This document shows positions 31,771 through 39,269 of a stretch of 64,000 nt of DNA, one piece after another. The stretch comes from Amycolatopsis regifaucium (lineage in GTDB: Bacteria > Actinomycetota > Actinomycetes > Mycobacteriales > Pseudonocardiaceae). The translations under genes and the position numbers were made by a program. Below the pieces are notes generated by a model. That model was not told the origin of the DNA and ran no database searches. It worked only from the letters and a program-made list of their open reading frames with translations. Each line of letters begins with the position of its first letter. The first letter of the stretch is position 1. The stretch is from the NCBI RefSeq assembly GCF_001613935.1, contig NZ_LQCI01000045.1:131554-195553 (forward strand), in the 5' to 3' direction.

Positions 31771-32538
31771 CGCGGTGTTCGCCGAAGACGTCACAGGTGG
31801 CCGGGTCGCCGTCGAGAGCGGCGGTGGCCAGCAGGACGGCGCCCGCGGTCCAGGTGGTGCGCTCGTCCGGCCAGAACTCGTCGTCCGCGAACTGATAGCC
31901 GGTCCAGTACGAACCGTCTTCGTGCCGTAGCCGGGCAAGGCACGCGAGGAGTTCGGCGGCGCGCATCCCGCGGCCAACCGCGCGGTGGCGTCGGAACCGG
32001 TCACCACCGAGCCCAGGATCGGGTAGTACCAGTCCATCGCGTGTGGTTTCGCGGCGAACAACCCCGGCTCGCCGATCAGTGCCTCGCGAAGACGGCGAGC
32101 CGAGTTCCGCCACCGTGGACGGCTCAGACCCAGCGAAGCCGTGAGGGCGATCGCCTGGGTCAGCGCGTGATGGATGCTGCTGCACCCGGTGACGAGCCGG
32201 ACGCCGGGGTCGGCCCGCCAGGCGATGGCGCCCGACGACTGCTGTCGCGCGAGGACGGCGTCGATGGCCTTGTCCACCACCGGCCACATCCGCTCCAGGT
32301 ACGCGTGGTCTTCGCGCAGCAGATAGTGGTGCCGGACCCCGACCGCGACGTAGGCGGTGAAGTTCGTGTCCATAGTGGACACACTGATCCCGCCGCCGCG
32401 GTACTCGGCCGCCCACGAGCCGTCGGAACGCTGGTTCCGCGCCAGCCAGTCGTAGGCGGCTTCGGCCTCGGCGTGCAGCCCGGCGACGTCCAGCCCCATG
32501 GCGGCTTCGAGATGGTTCCACGGATCGAGGTGACCACC
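31766..32538 (-). pseudogene. decayed prenyltransferase/squalene-cyclase-like (alpha/alpha toroid) gene
   Basis: Two reading frames together resemble a family of actinobacterial prenyltransferase-like proteins. The upstream frame (32538 to about 31970) reads HLDPWNHLEAAMGLDVAGLH and continues through DGSWAAEY, DTNFTAYVAVGVRHHYL, GCSSIHHAL and AMDWYYPILGSVVTG. The match then jumps to another frame, MRAAELLACLARLRHEDGSY, with TGYQFADDEFWPDERTTWTA to the end. The segment between the two blocks appears shortened, and the N-terminus before HLDPW is missing behind an in-frame TGA. The stop at 31766 lies in the palindromic repeat. Product identity is from recalled family resemblance. Confidence 0.65.
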
Positions 32539-32545
32539 GGACCGC

Positions 32546-32974
32546 CACGGTCAGCGTGGGCAGCCGCCGCGCGACGCGGTGCTGCATGTCGGCGAAGCCA
32601 TACCATCGCTTGACCCTCGTCGCTTCCCGGCCCGTGACGGTGGTCGCGAGATGACGGGCGACACGCAGGGAGAACGCCAGCGGTTCCGGGAAGCCACCGC
32701 GTCGCATGCCGAGGAACTCGATCCACGACGGCAGGTCGCGCAGCTCTCGCGGTCGCGGTGTCCGGAACGGGTCCGGTTCCGCGAACAGGTCGAGCCCCGG
32801 GAGCTTCGTCAACCGCACGCCGTCATCGACCTCCGGATAAGGCGGCCCGGACAGCACCTCGACCCGATGACCCAGAGCGGCGAGTTCGCGGCTCAAATGC
32901 CGGACGTACACCCCTTGACCGCCGCTGCGCGGGTTTGCCCGGTAGGTCAGGAGCGCGATCCGCAACGCGCTCAC
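32546..32974 (-). pseudogene. truncated family 4 glycosyltransferase
   Basis: Starts 3 bp after the stop of the caspase gene with MSALRIALLTYRANPRSGGQ, a typical GT4 N-terminus with the G-G-Q-G loop, and runs to about residue 117. It then jumps to TRVKRWYGFADMQHRVARRL (about 120-139), which in intact homologues lies further into the N-terminal domain. The donor-binding C-terminal domain is entirely absent: after LPTLTV the sequence passes into the neighbouring prenyltransferase-like remnant. The frame stays open through the fused DNA to 31766, but the product would be a chimera without catalytic elements. Confidence 0.65.
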
Positions 32975-32977
32975 CGC

Positions 32978-35944
32978 TCACTCCCTGGCACCCCAGTATT
33001 CGAGCTGCGTACGGATCTTCCGGGTTTCCTGATGCCGTTCGCCGCGGACTTCGACGGAATCGTCGAGCAACTGGGTCCAGACCGAGAGGGCTTCGGTGAC
33101 TTGACCGGCTTTGGCGAGCGTGAGGGCGAGGCCGAACCGGAGGTCGAGGACGTCGGGATGCCGGTCATTCAGCCGTCCCGTCGCTTCGTCGAGGAGCCGT
33201 CGGTACTCCGAAACAACGGCTGGGGGGTGCTCGATCTCGGCGCTCCAGAAAGCGATGTTGTGCCGGATGTGACCGACGATCTCGTCGTCGCCCAAGGCCT
33301 GTTTCGCCTCCGGCAGCAGTTCTCGTGCCAGCCGGAGGGCTTCCTCGCCGTTCCCGGTCTTGCCCGTCGCCACCGCGAGGAAATGGCGCGCGTGCAGCGT
33401 CTCGCGATGGTCCGGGCCGAGTGACCGGGTGGCGTCGGAGACCAGGGCTTCGAACGCGGCCCGCGATTGCTCCAAGCGACCTGATTCGGCGAGGAGGTGC
33501 CCGATATTGTTGCGGACGCTCAAAACGTCTTCGTCGCCTTCACCCAGTGCGGCGGTGACGATCGGCAACAGCTCCTCGAACCGCGCGAGTGCCGTGGCGG
33601 CGTCCCCCGCCTTGCCGGTCCAGGTGGCATGCCTTGCCTTGCAGCGCAACGTGATCCGGTCGGTCTCCCCGAGTTGCCGGGCCGCGCGGTTGGTCCAGGC
33701 CGCCCAGCGTTCCCGGTTCTCGACGGGAATAGGTGACGCCCGGCGCTCCAGGGCGCGTAACGCGTCTTCGTGCAGATCGGCGAGCCAGAAGTACTCGGCC
33801 TCGTTGGCGCCGGCGTAGCTCTGTTCGAGGGTCGGCTCGTCGTCCCCGGTCACGGGCGCCACCTCCGAGGCCGCCTCCGCCAGCCGGAGTCGCAGCCGCC
33901 TCGCCACGTCGGGGAAGGGCGAAGGCAGGGCGCCCGTCCACAGAACCGTTTCGTCGGCCAGACCCGCCTGCGTCCGGCTGACGGAGTCACCGAGTTCGAC
34001 GAGGACGTCGCGGACGTGCACCTGCCTGTCCGGGCCCCCGCTCGCCGCGCTCGCCTTGGTGAGAATCGAGATCGGGATGGGGCCGCGGCCCGCGGCCACG
34101 CGCAGCAGGTCCAGGAGAACCGCCCGTGCGGGCTGGGGCGCGGCCGTCGCGCCGGTGTCCTCATCGGACTCCGGCCAGGCTTCCTCCTGGGTGACATTGA
34201 TGAAGGTGACCGTCGAATCGCCGAGCCGGACGACGTCGCGGTGGGTCAGTACGGCGTTCAGCACGCGGCGCCCGTTGACGAAGGAGCCGTTGGCGGAGTC
34301 GAGGTCGGTCAGCCACGCTGTCTCGCCGTCCCAGCGGATCTCGCAGTGGAGCCGGGAAACCCGCGAGTCGTTGAGGCGGAGCGCGGCCTTCCTGCTGCGG
34401 CCGAGGGTGATGAGCCCGTAGTTCAGTTCGTGCTTGACCGGCGGCTGGCCGGGGACGTCGATGATCAGGGTGCCGGGCGTGAGCTTCGGCGAGGTGGGCG
34501 AACCGCCGGGCGGGCGCACTTGTCCCGGCACCGGCCGTGTCCTGCCGGGCACCACCTGAGTCCGGTCCGGCTCCGGTCGGGTACCGAGCACCCGATTACG
34601 TCCGGTGGGATACATGTCGACGGTGACGGCGGCGGCCGTGAGGCCGCTCCGCTCACGCGTCGCCATCACCGTCTTGACCCACCCCAGCGCCGGATCGGCC
34701 GACAGGCTCCGGAGGAAGTCGCTCAGCCGGGCACCGACGTCCGGGTCGAGGTCGTCGAGCCCGTCCACCGCGATCCGCACGTGGCCGTCCGTCCACTGTG
34801 GAGCGAGAGTGCGCAAGGGGCCGAGAAGGACCAGATCGAAAGCGCTCGCACCGCTGCGCGCATCGTCGTCGAGATCGCTCGAAAACGTCTCGTCCGCTTC
34901 GCTGAAACCGGGAACGGTGCGCCGCAACTGGCGGGCCAGCTCCCGCGCGAGTTGCTCCGCGGTCCGGCCGCGTGCGGCGAACAGCACGGCGTGCAGGAAA
35001 TCCGGCGGCACGTACGCGCCGGCCACCGACGGTCGCGCCAGCGCGGCGAGCATGGTCGACTTCCCGGACCGCTCGCCGCCGGTGATCGCGACCAGGCGTG
35101 CCCCGGTGAGCAGGTGTCCGACGGTTTGCCCGAGCCGGGGGTCCGGCTGGTAGTCCTCGGTCAGCCGCTCGATCAGCGGGGCGGCCGGGTTGCCCGCCAG
35201 CGGCGATCGGCGCCACGTGGGGGAGGAGTTGAGCGCGATCCAGAGACCCTGATCGGCCTCGGTCACTTCACGGGTGCCGTCGAAACCCAGGTGCACCGCG
35301 GTCTGCATGGGGCACAGCCCGGCGATGACCCGTTTGAGATCCGCGCAGCGGACGCGCTCGCCGAGGCTCTCGTGCCCCGAACGCAGCACGGTGACCAGCG
35401 AGCGGCTGAAGCAGCCGTTGGCCGCGACGCGGTCGTCGGACGCGGTGAGCAGGTCGAACCGTTTCCCCGCCTCGCCCACGATCCGCAGCCAGCGCCTGCC
35501 CGCCTGCAACGCCCCGATGCCGGCGTGGCAGGTGTCGAGCAGGATCACCAGGCCGTCCAGCATCGAGTAGCGGCCGAGGAGTTCCTTGATCCGCTGCGCG
35601 AACAGGAACGACCTCCGGCTGTCCACCGGCAGGCTGGTGTCCTTGGTGAGGAAGTAGAAGTCGTCGTCGGCGTATTCGCCGTGCCCGACGAGCGAGAGGA
35701 AGAGCGTCGCCTCGTCCTCCGACGCGCGCTCGAACGCTTCGGCCAACGCGTCGTCGAGTTCGACCATGGTCGGGTCGACGAGCAGTCCGCGACCGTCCGC
35801 GAGAGCGGGAACGCAGCCGCCGATCCCCGGATCGAGCAATGCCGCCGAGACCTGCTTGCCCGCGTCCGGGAGGAACGACAACAGATTCAACGCCTCGCAC
35901 TGCGACGCGACGACCAGTGACCTCCGCTCTCCCACGGAGATCAC
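32978..35944 (-). CDS. caspase-like protease / STAND NTPase / FHA / TPR fusion protein
   Basis: 988 residues, four modules. (1) Caspase-like C14 domain, about 1-235, with catalytic His88 in LVGHGEYADDDFYFL and Cys139 in LLDTCHAG. (2) P-loop NTPase, about 255-450, with Walker A GGERSGKS (289-296), Walker B RIAVDGLDDLD (390-400) and ATRERSG near 428, as in STAND ATPases. (3) After a Pro/Arg-rich linker (445-490), an FHA domain at about 505-585 with GRSR, SRLH and NGSFVNG, the phosphothreonine-binding signature. (4) TPR-like helical repeats, about 715-985. There is no signal peptide or membrane segment. The layout fits a conflict or signalling switch in which peptide or phosphoprotein sensing releases protease activity (inference). 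GTG start at 35944; an alpha/beta hydrolase gene is divergent 72 bp away. Confidence 0.88.
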   Translation of the reverse strand: MISVGERRSLVVASQCEALNLLSFLPDAGKQVSAALLDPGIGGCVPALADGRGLLVDPTMVELDDALAEAFERASEDEATLFLSLVGHGEYADDDFYFLTKDTSLPVDSRRSFLFAQRIKELLGRYSMLDGLVILLDTCHAGIGALQAGRRWLRIVGEAGKRFDLLTASDDRVAANGCFSRSLVTVLRSGHESLGERVRCADLKRVIAGLCPMQTAVHLGFDGTREVTEADQGLWIALNSSPTWRRSPLAGNPAAPLIERLTEDYQPDPRLGQTVGHLLTGARLVAITGGERSGKSTMLAALARPSVAGAYVPPDFLHAVLFAARGRTAEQLARELARQLRRTVPGFSEADETFSSDLDDDARSGASAFDLVLLGPLRTLAPQWTDGHVRIAVDGLDDLDPDVGARLSDFLRSLSADPALGWVKTVMATRERSGLTAAAVTVDMYPTGRNRVLGTRPEPDRTQVVPGRTRPVPGQVRPPGGSPTSPKLTPGTLIIDVPGQPPVKHELNYGLITLGRSRKAALRLNDSRVSRLHCEIRWDGETAWLTDLDSANGSFVNGRRVLNAVLTHRDVVRLGDSTVTFINVTQEEAWPESDEDTGATAAPQPARAVLLDLLRVAAGRGPIPISILTKASAASGGPDRQVHVRDVLVELGDSVSRTQAGLADETVLWTGALPSPFPDVARRLRLRLAEAASEVAPVTGDDEPTLEQSYAGANEAEYFWLADLHEDALRALERRASPIPVENRERWAAWTNRAARQLGETDRITLRCKARHATWTGKAGDAATALARFEELLPIVTAALGEGDEDVLSVRNNIGHLLAESGRLEQSRAAFEALVSDATRSLGPDHRETLHARHFLAVATGKTGNGEEALRLARELLPEAKQALGDDEIVGHIRHNIAFWSAEIEHPPAVVSEYRRLLDEATGRLNDRHPDVLDLRFGLALTLAKAGQVTEALSVWTQLLDDSVEVRGERHQETRKIRTQLEYWGARE

Positions 35945-35984
35945 TTTGTCTCATCGAAGGGGCACCGGCAAGGGCATGCGCGAT

Positions 35985-35990
35985 ACTGTG
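35985..35990 (+). promoter_or_regulatory. candidate -10 of the alpha/beta hydrolase gene in the 72-bp divergent spacer
   Basis: TACTGT at 35985-35990 precedes AAAGGGG (36005-36011) and the GTG at 36017. The same short spacer must also hold the caspase gene promoter, so the two genes can be co-regulated. Confidence 0.3.
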
Positions 35991-36016
35991 CGTGTCGATA
36001 CGGGAAAGGGGTGCCG

Positions 36017-36925
36017 GTGGCTCGGATCGTTCTGGTGCACGGCATCGCCCAGGAACAGAAGTCCGCGGACACCCTCGAGGCGGAATGGCTGCCGAGCCTG
36101 GCGGGCGGGGTGCGGCTCGCCGGTGACCCCGCGCTGGCCGACGAGCTCTGGCGGGACGCCCGGCCCGGCGCGGCGCGGATGGCCTTCTACGGCGACCTTT
36201 TCCGCCGTGACGGTCAGCAGGGTGGCGCGGACGAGCTGACCGCCGAGGAATGGGGACTCGCCGGGGCGCTGGCCGCGGAATGGCTGCGGAACGCGGCGTC
36301 GTCGGCCGCACGCGAGGCCGACCGCGCCCGGGCCCAGGCCGAATTGGCCCGGCTGACGGCGGATCGCGGGGAAGAACAGGGCGTGCGCGCCGCCGCCCGC
36401 CCGGTGCTGAACGCGCTGGTGCGACTGCGGCCGTTCGCCCGCCTCGGGGTCGCGTTCGCCGAACGCGTGGTGGTCAAGGCACTCAAACAAGTGACGCTGT
36501 ACCTCACCGACGAGACGATCCGGAACCGCGTGCAGGATCGCGTCGCCGAGCACATCGGCCCGGAAACCGAAGTCATCATCGGCCATTCGCTCGGTTCCGT
36601 CGTCGCCTACGAAGCCGCTCATCTGCACGGCCGCCCGCTGCCGCTGCTGCTCACCCTCGGCTCGCCGCTCGGCCTGCGCACGGTGGTCTACGAGCGGACC
36701 CGCCCCCAGCCGCCGTCCGTCCCGCCCGGTGTCGCGCGCTGGGTGAACCTTGCCGACCGCGACGACCTCGTCGCCGCCCGCCCGGATCTCACGCCGCTCT
36801 TCCCCGGCGCGGACGGCGTCCTCGACAGCGGTTACATCGTCGACAACGGGGCCAAACCGCACGAAGCGGCGTTCTACCTGGCCAAGCGCCGCACCGGCGA
36901 AGTGCTTTCCGCCGCGCTGAGGTAG
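36017..36925 (+). CDS. lipase-like alpha/beta hydrolase divergent from the caspase-STAND gene
   Basis: 302 residues. RIVLVHGIAQEQ at the N-terminus is the oxyanion strand and loop. EVIIGHSLGSVVAYE carries the nucleophile (Ser191), ADRDD near 246-250 the likely acid, and KPHEAAFYLA the likely His282. MAFYGDLF near 55-62 is a second conserved block I associate with this family. A charged, Ala-rich helical insert (about 80-125) replaces the usual lid. No signal peptide, so it acts in the cytoplasm. Pairing with the caspase gene suggests it is an effector, for example on lipids (inference). GTG 36017 has AAAGGGG five bases upstream; GTG 36011 is possible. Confidence 0.72.
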   Translation: MARIVLVHGIAQEQKSADTLEAEWLPSLAGGVRLAGDPALADELWRDARPGAARMAFYGDLFRRDGQQGGADELTAEEWGLAGALAAEWLRNAASSAAREADRARAQAELARLTADRGEEQGVRAAARPVLNALVRLRPFARLGVAFAERVVVKALKQVTLYLTDETIRNRVQDRVAEHIGPETEVIIGHSLGSVVAYEAAHLHGRPLPLLLTLGSPLGLRTVVYERTRPQPPSVPPGVARWVNLADRDDLVAARPDLTPLFPGADGVLDSGYIVDNGAKPHEAAFYLAKRRTGEVLSAALR

Positions 36926-36970
36926 GGCTTTCGGTCGGTTCACTCACGAGCCCCGAACCAGTGGCGCGGC

Positions 36971-37843
36971 TTAACGGACAGCGGGAGCCGGTGTCTTCGC
37001 GGGCTGCCAGCCGGGCGGGCCGAACACATAGCCGAGTTTGTCCCGCCACGATCCGGCCGCGCGGACGTCACGCAGGATCGACCCGTACTCGTGGAAGCCG
37101 ACCTTGAGCAGGTTGTAGGTCCCGATGTTCTTGGTCAGCCCGTAAGTCGGCCGCTTGCCCTCGGGCACGAAACTGCCGAACATCCGGTCCCAGATGATCA
37201 GGATGCCGCCGTAGTTCGCGTCGAGGTACTCCTTGTCGCTGCCGTGGTGCACTCGATGGTGTGAAGGGGTGTTGAACACGTACTCGAACCAGCGCGGCAG
37301 CTTCCGGATCTTCTCGGTGTGCACGAAGAACTGGTAGACGAGGTCGATCGACAGGCCGGTGAGGATCATCCACGGCGGGATGCCGGCGAAGGCCAGGATC
37401 GACCAGAACGGCAGCTGGAAGTACGGGGTCCACTTCTGCCGCAGCGCGGTCGAGAAGTTGTAGTGCTCGCTCGAATGGTGGACCTGGTGGCCAGCCCACA
37501 TGAGCCGGACGCGGTGGCTTGCCCGGTGGTAGGCGTAGAAGACGAGCTCCTGGCCGAGCAGCATCAGCACCCAGGTCCACCAGTCGTCCGGGCTGAACTT
37601 CACCGGTGCCAGCTGGTAGAGCGCGGCGAACACGAACAGCATGGCGATGCGGAAGACGCCGTTGATCACGACCGCCACCGCGCCCATGGCCATGCTGGTC
37701 CGGGTGTCCTTGACGCTGTAGCCGATGACGTTGTCGTCGTGCCCCAGTACGTGCAAAGCGAGGATTTCGATCGCGACGAACAGCAGGAACACCGGTGTCG
37801 CCATCAGCACCGGGTCACTCAGATGGGCCAGGAAATCCGCCAC
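36971..37843 (-). CDS. sterol desaturase / fatty acid hydroxylase family membrane protein
   Basis: 290 residues. The eight-histidine di-iron signature is complete: HRASH (106-110), HQVHH (119-123) and HHRVHH (195-200). At least four hydrophobic segments (about 13-35, 50-78, 88-105, 145-172) make it an integral membrane oxidase that hydroxylates or desaturates a lipid. The substrate is unknown; hopanoid, carotenoid or fatty acid are options. GTG 37843 has AAAGGAG seven bases upstream. It is divergent from a TetR gene with two palindromes between them, so probably repressed by that regulator. Confidence 0.9.
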   Translation of the reverse strand: MADFLAHLSDPVLMATPVFLLFVAIEILALHVLGHDDNVIGYSVKDTRTSMAMGAVAVVINGVFRIAMLFVFAALYQLAPVKFSPDDWWTWVLMLLGQELVFYAYHRASHRVRLMWAGHQVHHSSEHYNFSTALRQKWTPYFQLPFWSILAFAGIPPWMILTGLSIDLVYQFFVHTEKIRKLPRWFEYVFNTPSHHRVHHGSDKEYLDANYGGILIIWDRMFGSFVPEGKRPTYGLTKNIGTYNLLKVGFHEYGSILRDVRAAGSWRDKLGYVFGPPGWQPAKTPAPAVR

Positions 37844-37878
37844 CGCACCGCTCCTTTTCTCGCCGCGATCTGACCTTG

Positions 37879-37891
37879 AGGTAACTTACCT
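37879..37891. promoter_or_regulatory. palindromic operator 1 in the hydroxylase/TetR spacer
   Basis: Perfect 13-bp palindrome AGGTAACTTACCT. On the minus strand it contains TAAGTT, a possible -10 for the hydroxylase gene. The divergent position suggests it is a TetR-family operator. Confidence 0.55.
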
Positions 37892-37900
37892 TTGGGTCAT

Positions 37901-37914
37901 TTACCTCAGGGTAA
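37901..37914. promoter_or_regulatory. palindromic operator 2 overlapping the TetR gene -10
   Basis: TTACC-TCAG-GGTAA shares the TTACC/GGTAA half-sites of operator 1. Its right half overlaps TAAGAT (37912-37917), a -10 that lies seven bases before the TetR GTG at 37925. Binding would therefore block the regulator's own promoter. Confidence 0.55.
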
Positions 37915-37924
37915 GATAGCCGCC

Positions 37925-38536
37925 GTGACAGAAGCAAGGGCCGTCGGCACGAAGGGCGTGCCCCGTGAAGAGCGGGAAACGCAGATCGTGCGTGCCGGCA
38001 CGGAGGAGTTCGGCAGGAACGGGTACGCCGGGGCGTCGATGGTGGAGATCGCCCGCCGGGTCGGCGTCACGAAACCCTTGCTGTATCAGTACTTCGGCTC
38101 GAAGGACGGGCTGTACCTCGCCTGCCTGCACCGAGCGGGGGACAGGCTTACCGAAGGCGTCGCCGAGACGATGGCGCGGGAGAGCGAGCCGCCGGAGCGG
38201 ATGCCGCTGGCGGTGCTTTCGGCCATCTTCGAGACCTTCGACCACGACCGCTACGCGTGGAAGCTGCTTCGCGACCCGACAGTGCCCTCGACCGGGGAGA
38301 TCGCCGGGGCCGCCGCCGACTACCTCTTCCGGCTCGACGGGTTCGCGCTGGTCGGCGCCGCCCAGCTGATGCGCTCGCGCGGGCTCGACGACGAGCGTGA
38401 CATCGAGGCCATCGCCCAGGTGTGGACCGGCGTCGTCGATTCACTCATCAGCTGGTGGATCGACCAGCCGGATCAGGACGCGGCGGCGATGACCGAACGG
38501 TGCGCGCGGATCATGCGGAACCTGTTCGGCTGGTGA
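37925..38536 (+). CDS. TetR-family transcriptional repressor
   Basis: 203 residues. N-terminal helix-turn-helix: RETQIVRAGTEEFGRNGYAG then MVEIARRVGVTKPLLYQYFG (about 16-60). The C-terminal ligand domain is helical and unassigned. GTG 37925 follows the -10 TAAGAT by seven bases; the extension from 37892 would start inside an operator. It probably represses itself and the divergent membrane hydroxylase; a lipid-like ligand would be consistent. Its 3' end overlaps the convergent NUDIX gene by 26 bp. Confidence 0.92.
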   Translation: MTEARAVGTKGVPREERETQIVRAGTEEFGRNGYAGASMVEIARRVGVTKPLLYQYFGSKDGLYLACLHRAGDRLTEGVAETMARESEPPERMPLAVLSAIFETFDHDRYAWKLLRDPTVPSTGEIAGAAADYLFRLDGFALVGAAQLMRSRGLDDERDIEAIAQVWTGVVDSLISWWIDQPDQDAAAMTERCARIMRNLFGW

Positions 38537-39020
38537 GCGCGGCCGCGGCGGCCTCGCCGTCGGCGAAGGCGAGCGGCGGACGGTCGTCCAGCGGGAACCA
38601 GGCGTATCCGGAATTCTCTTCCGACAGCGCGATTTCCGTGTCCGGCGGGAGTTCGCAGGTGAAGGCCAGCCCGATCGTCCTCAGGCCGGTGTCGCCGTAG
38701 ACCGACGAATACGAGCCGGCGAACCGGAGATTCCGGAGTTCGCAGCCGATTTCTTCGCGTCCTTCGCGGACGAGGTTCTCCTCGGCGGTTTCGCCGCCGG
38801 AGAGGAAGCCCCCGACGGTGTCCCATCCGCCCTTCCGGGGCTCATGGGCCCGGCGCAGCAACAGGATCCGATCGCCGTCGAGGACGAGACCGACCGTGGT
38901 CGGCAGTGGGTTGTCGTACTTGGTGAAGCGGCACGCGGGACACGCGACATGGGCGTCTTCACCGGTCCCGGCGAGCCGGGTGCCCGCGCCGCAGCGGGGG
39001 CAGAACTTCCAGTCCTTCAC
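38511..39020 (-). CDS. zinc-ribbon NUDIX hydrolase
   Basis: 169 residues. An N-terminal zinc ribbon has Cys7, Cys10, Cys27 and Cys30 (FCPRCGAG and ACPACRF), as in NADH pyrophosphatase-like NUDIX enzymes. The Nudix box runs from Gly71 to about 93 with REGREEIG, which keeps the metal-binding glutamates. The exact substrate is unclear; it lacks the extra NudC domain. GTG 39020 begins MKDWKFCPRC, and a TAGGCT -10 sits seven bases upstream. The 79-residue upstream extension is an artefact of the open frame. Confidence 0.88.
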   Translation of the reverse strand: MKDWKFCPRCGAGTRLAGTGEDAHVACPACRFTKYDNPLPTTVGLVLDGDRILLLRRAHEPRKGGWDTVGGFLSGGETAEENLVREGREEIGCELRNLRFAGSYSSVYGDTGLRTIGLAFTCELPPDTEIALSEENSGYAWFPLDDRPPLAFADGEAAAAALTSRTGSA

Positions 39021-39027
39021 GGGCCGA

Positions 39028-39033
39028 AGCCTA
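39028..39033 (-). promoter_or_regulatory. -10 element of the NUDIX gene (leaderless type)
   Basis: TAGGCT on the minus strand, seven bases from the GTG at 39020. Between here and the terminator at 39227 (about 190 bp) no convincing gene was found. Confidence 0.45.
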
Positions 39034-39226
39034 GTGGCCGGTGAAGGACCGGAAGGAGGGAACTTACGAGCATCGCCAGTACGAAGGCTCGGGCGAACCC
39101 ATCGGCGTGGCGCAGCGACGACTGCCCGACGTCGACACGCTCGTCCGCCGCCTGCGCGGCGACGAAAACGCCACCTCGACGGGAAATCCCGGACGGGGTG
39201 GCGATCGTCGGCGTACGCGGTGGATA

Positions 39227-39265
39227 CGGCTGGGGTGCCCGGCGCCGCTCCGGGCACCCCAGCCG
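39227..39265 (-). terminator. terminator hairpin of the sugar dehydrogenase gene
   Basis: Perfect 16-bp stem CGGCTGGGGTGCCCGG (39227-39242) with its complement (39250-39265) and a 7-nt loop, 4 bp beyond the minus-strand stop at 39270. It is GC-rich without a T-tract and unrelated to the A and B repeat families. Confidence 0.8.
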
Positions 39266-39269
39266 CGTT

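Noticed and set aside
31766-32974. A single intact 402-residue glycosyltransferase
   Set aside because: Only the first about 143 residues resemble GT4; the remainder is out-of-frame DNA of a prenyltransferase-like remnant, and the donor-binding domain is missing.
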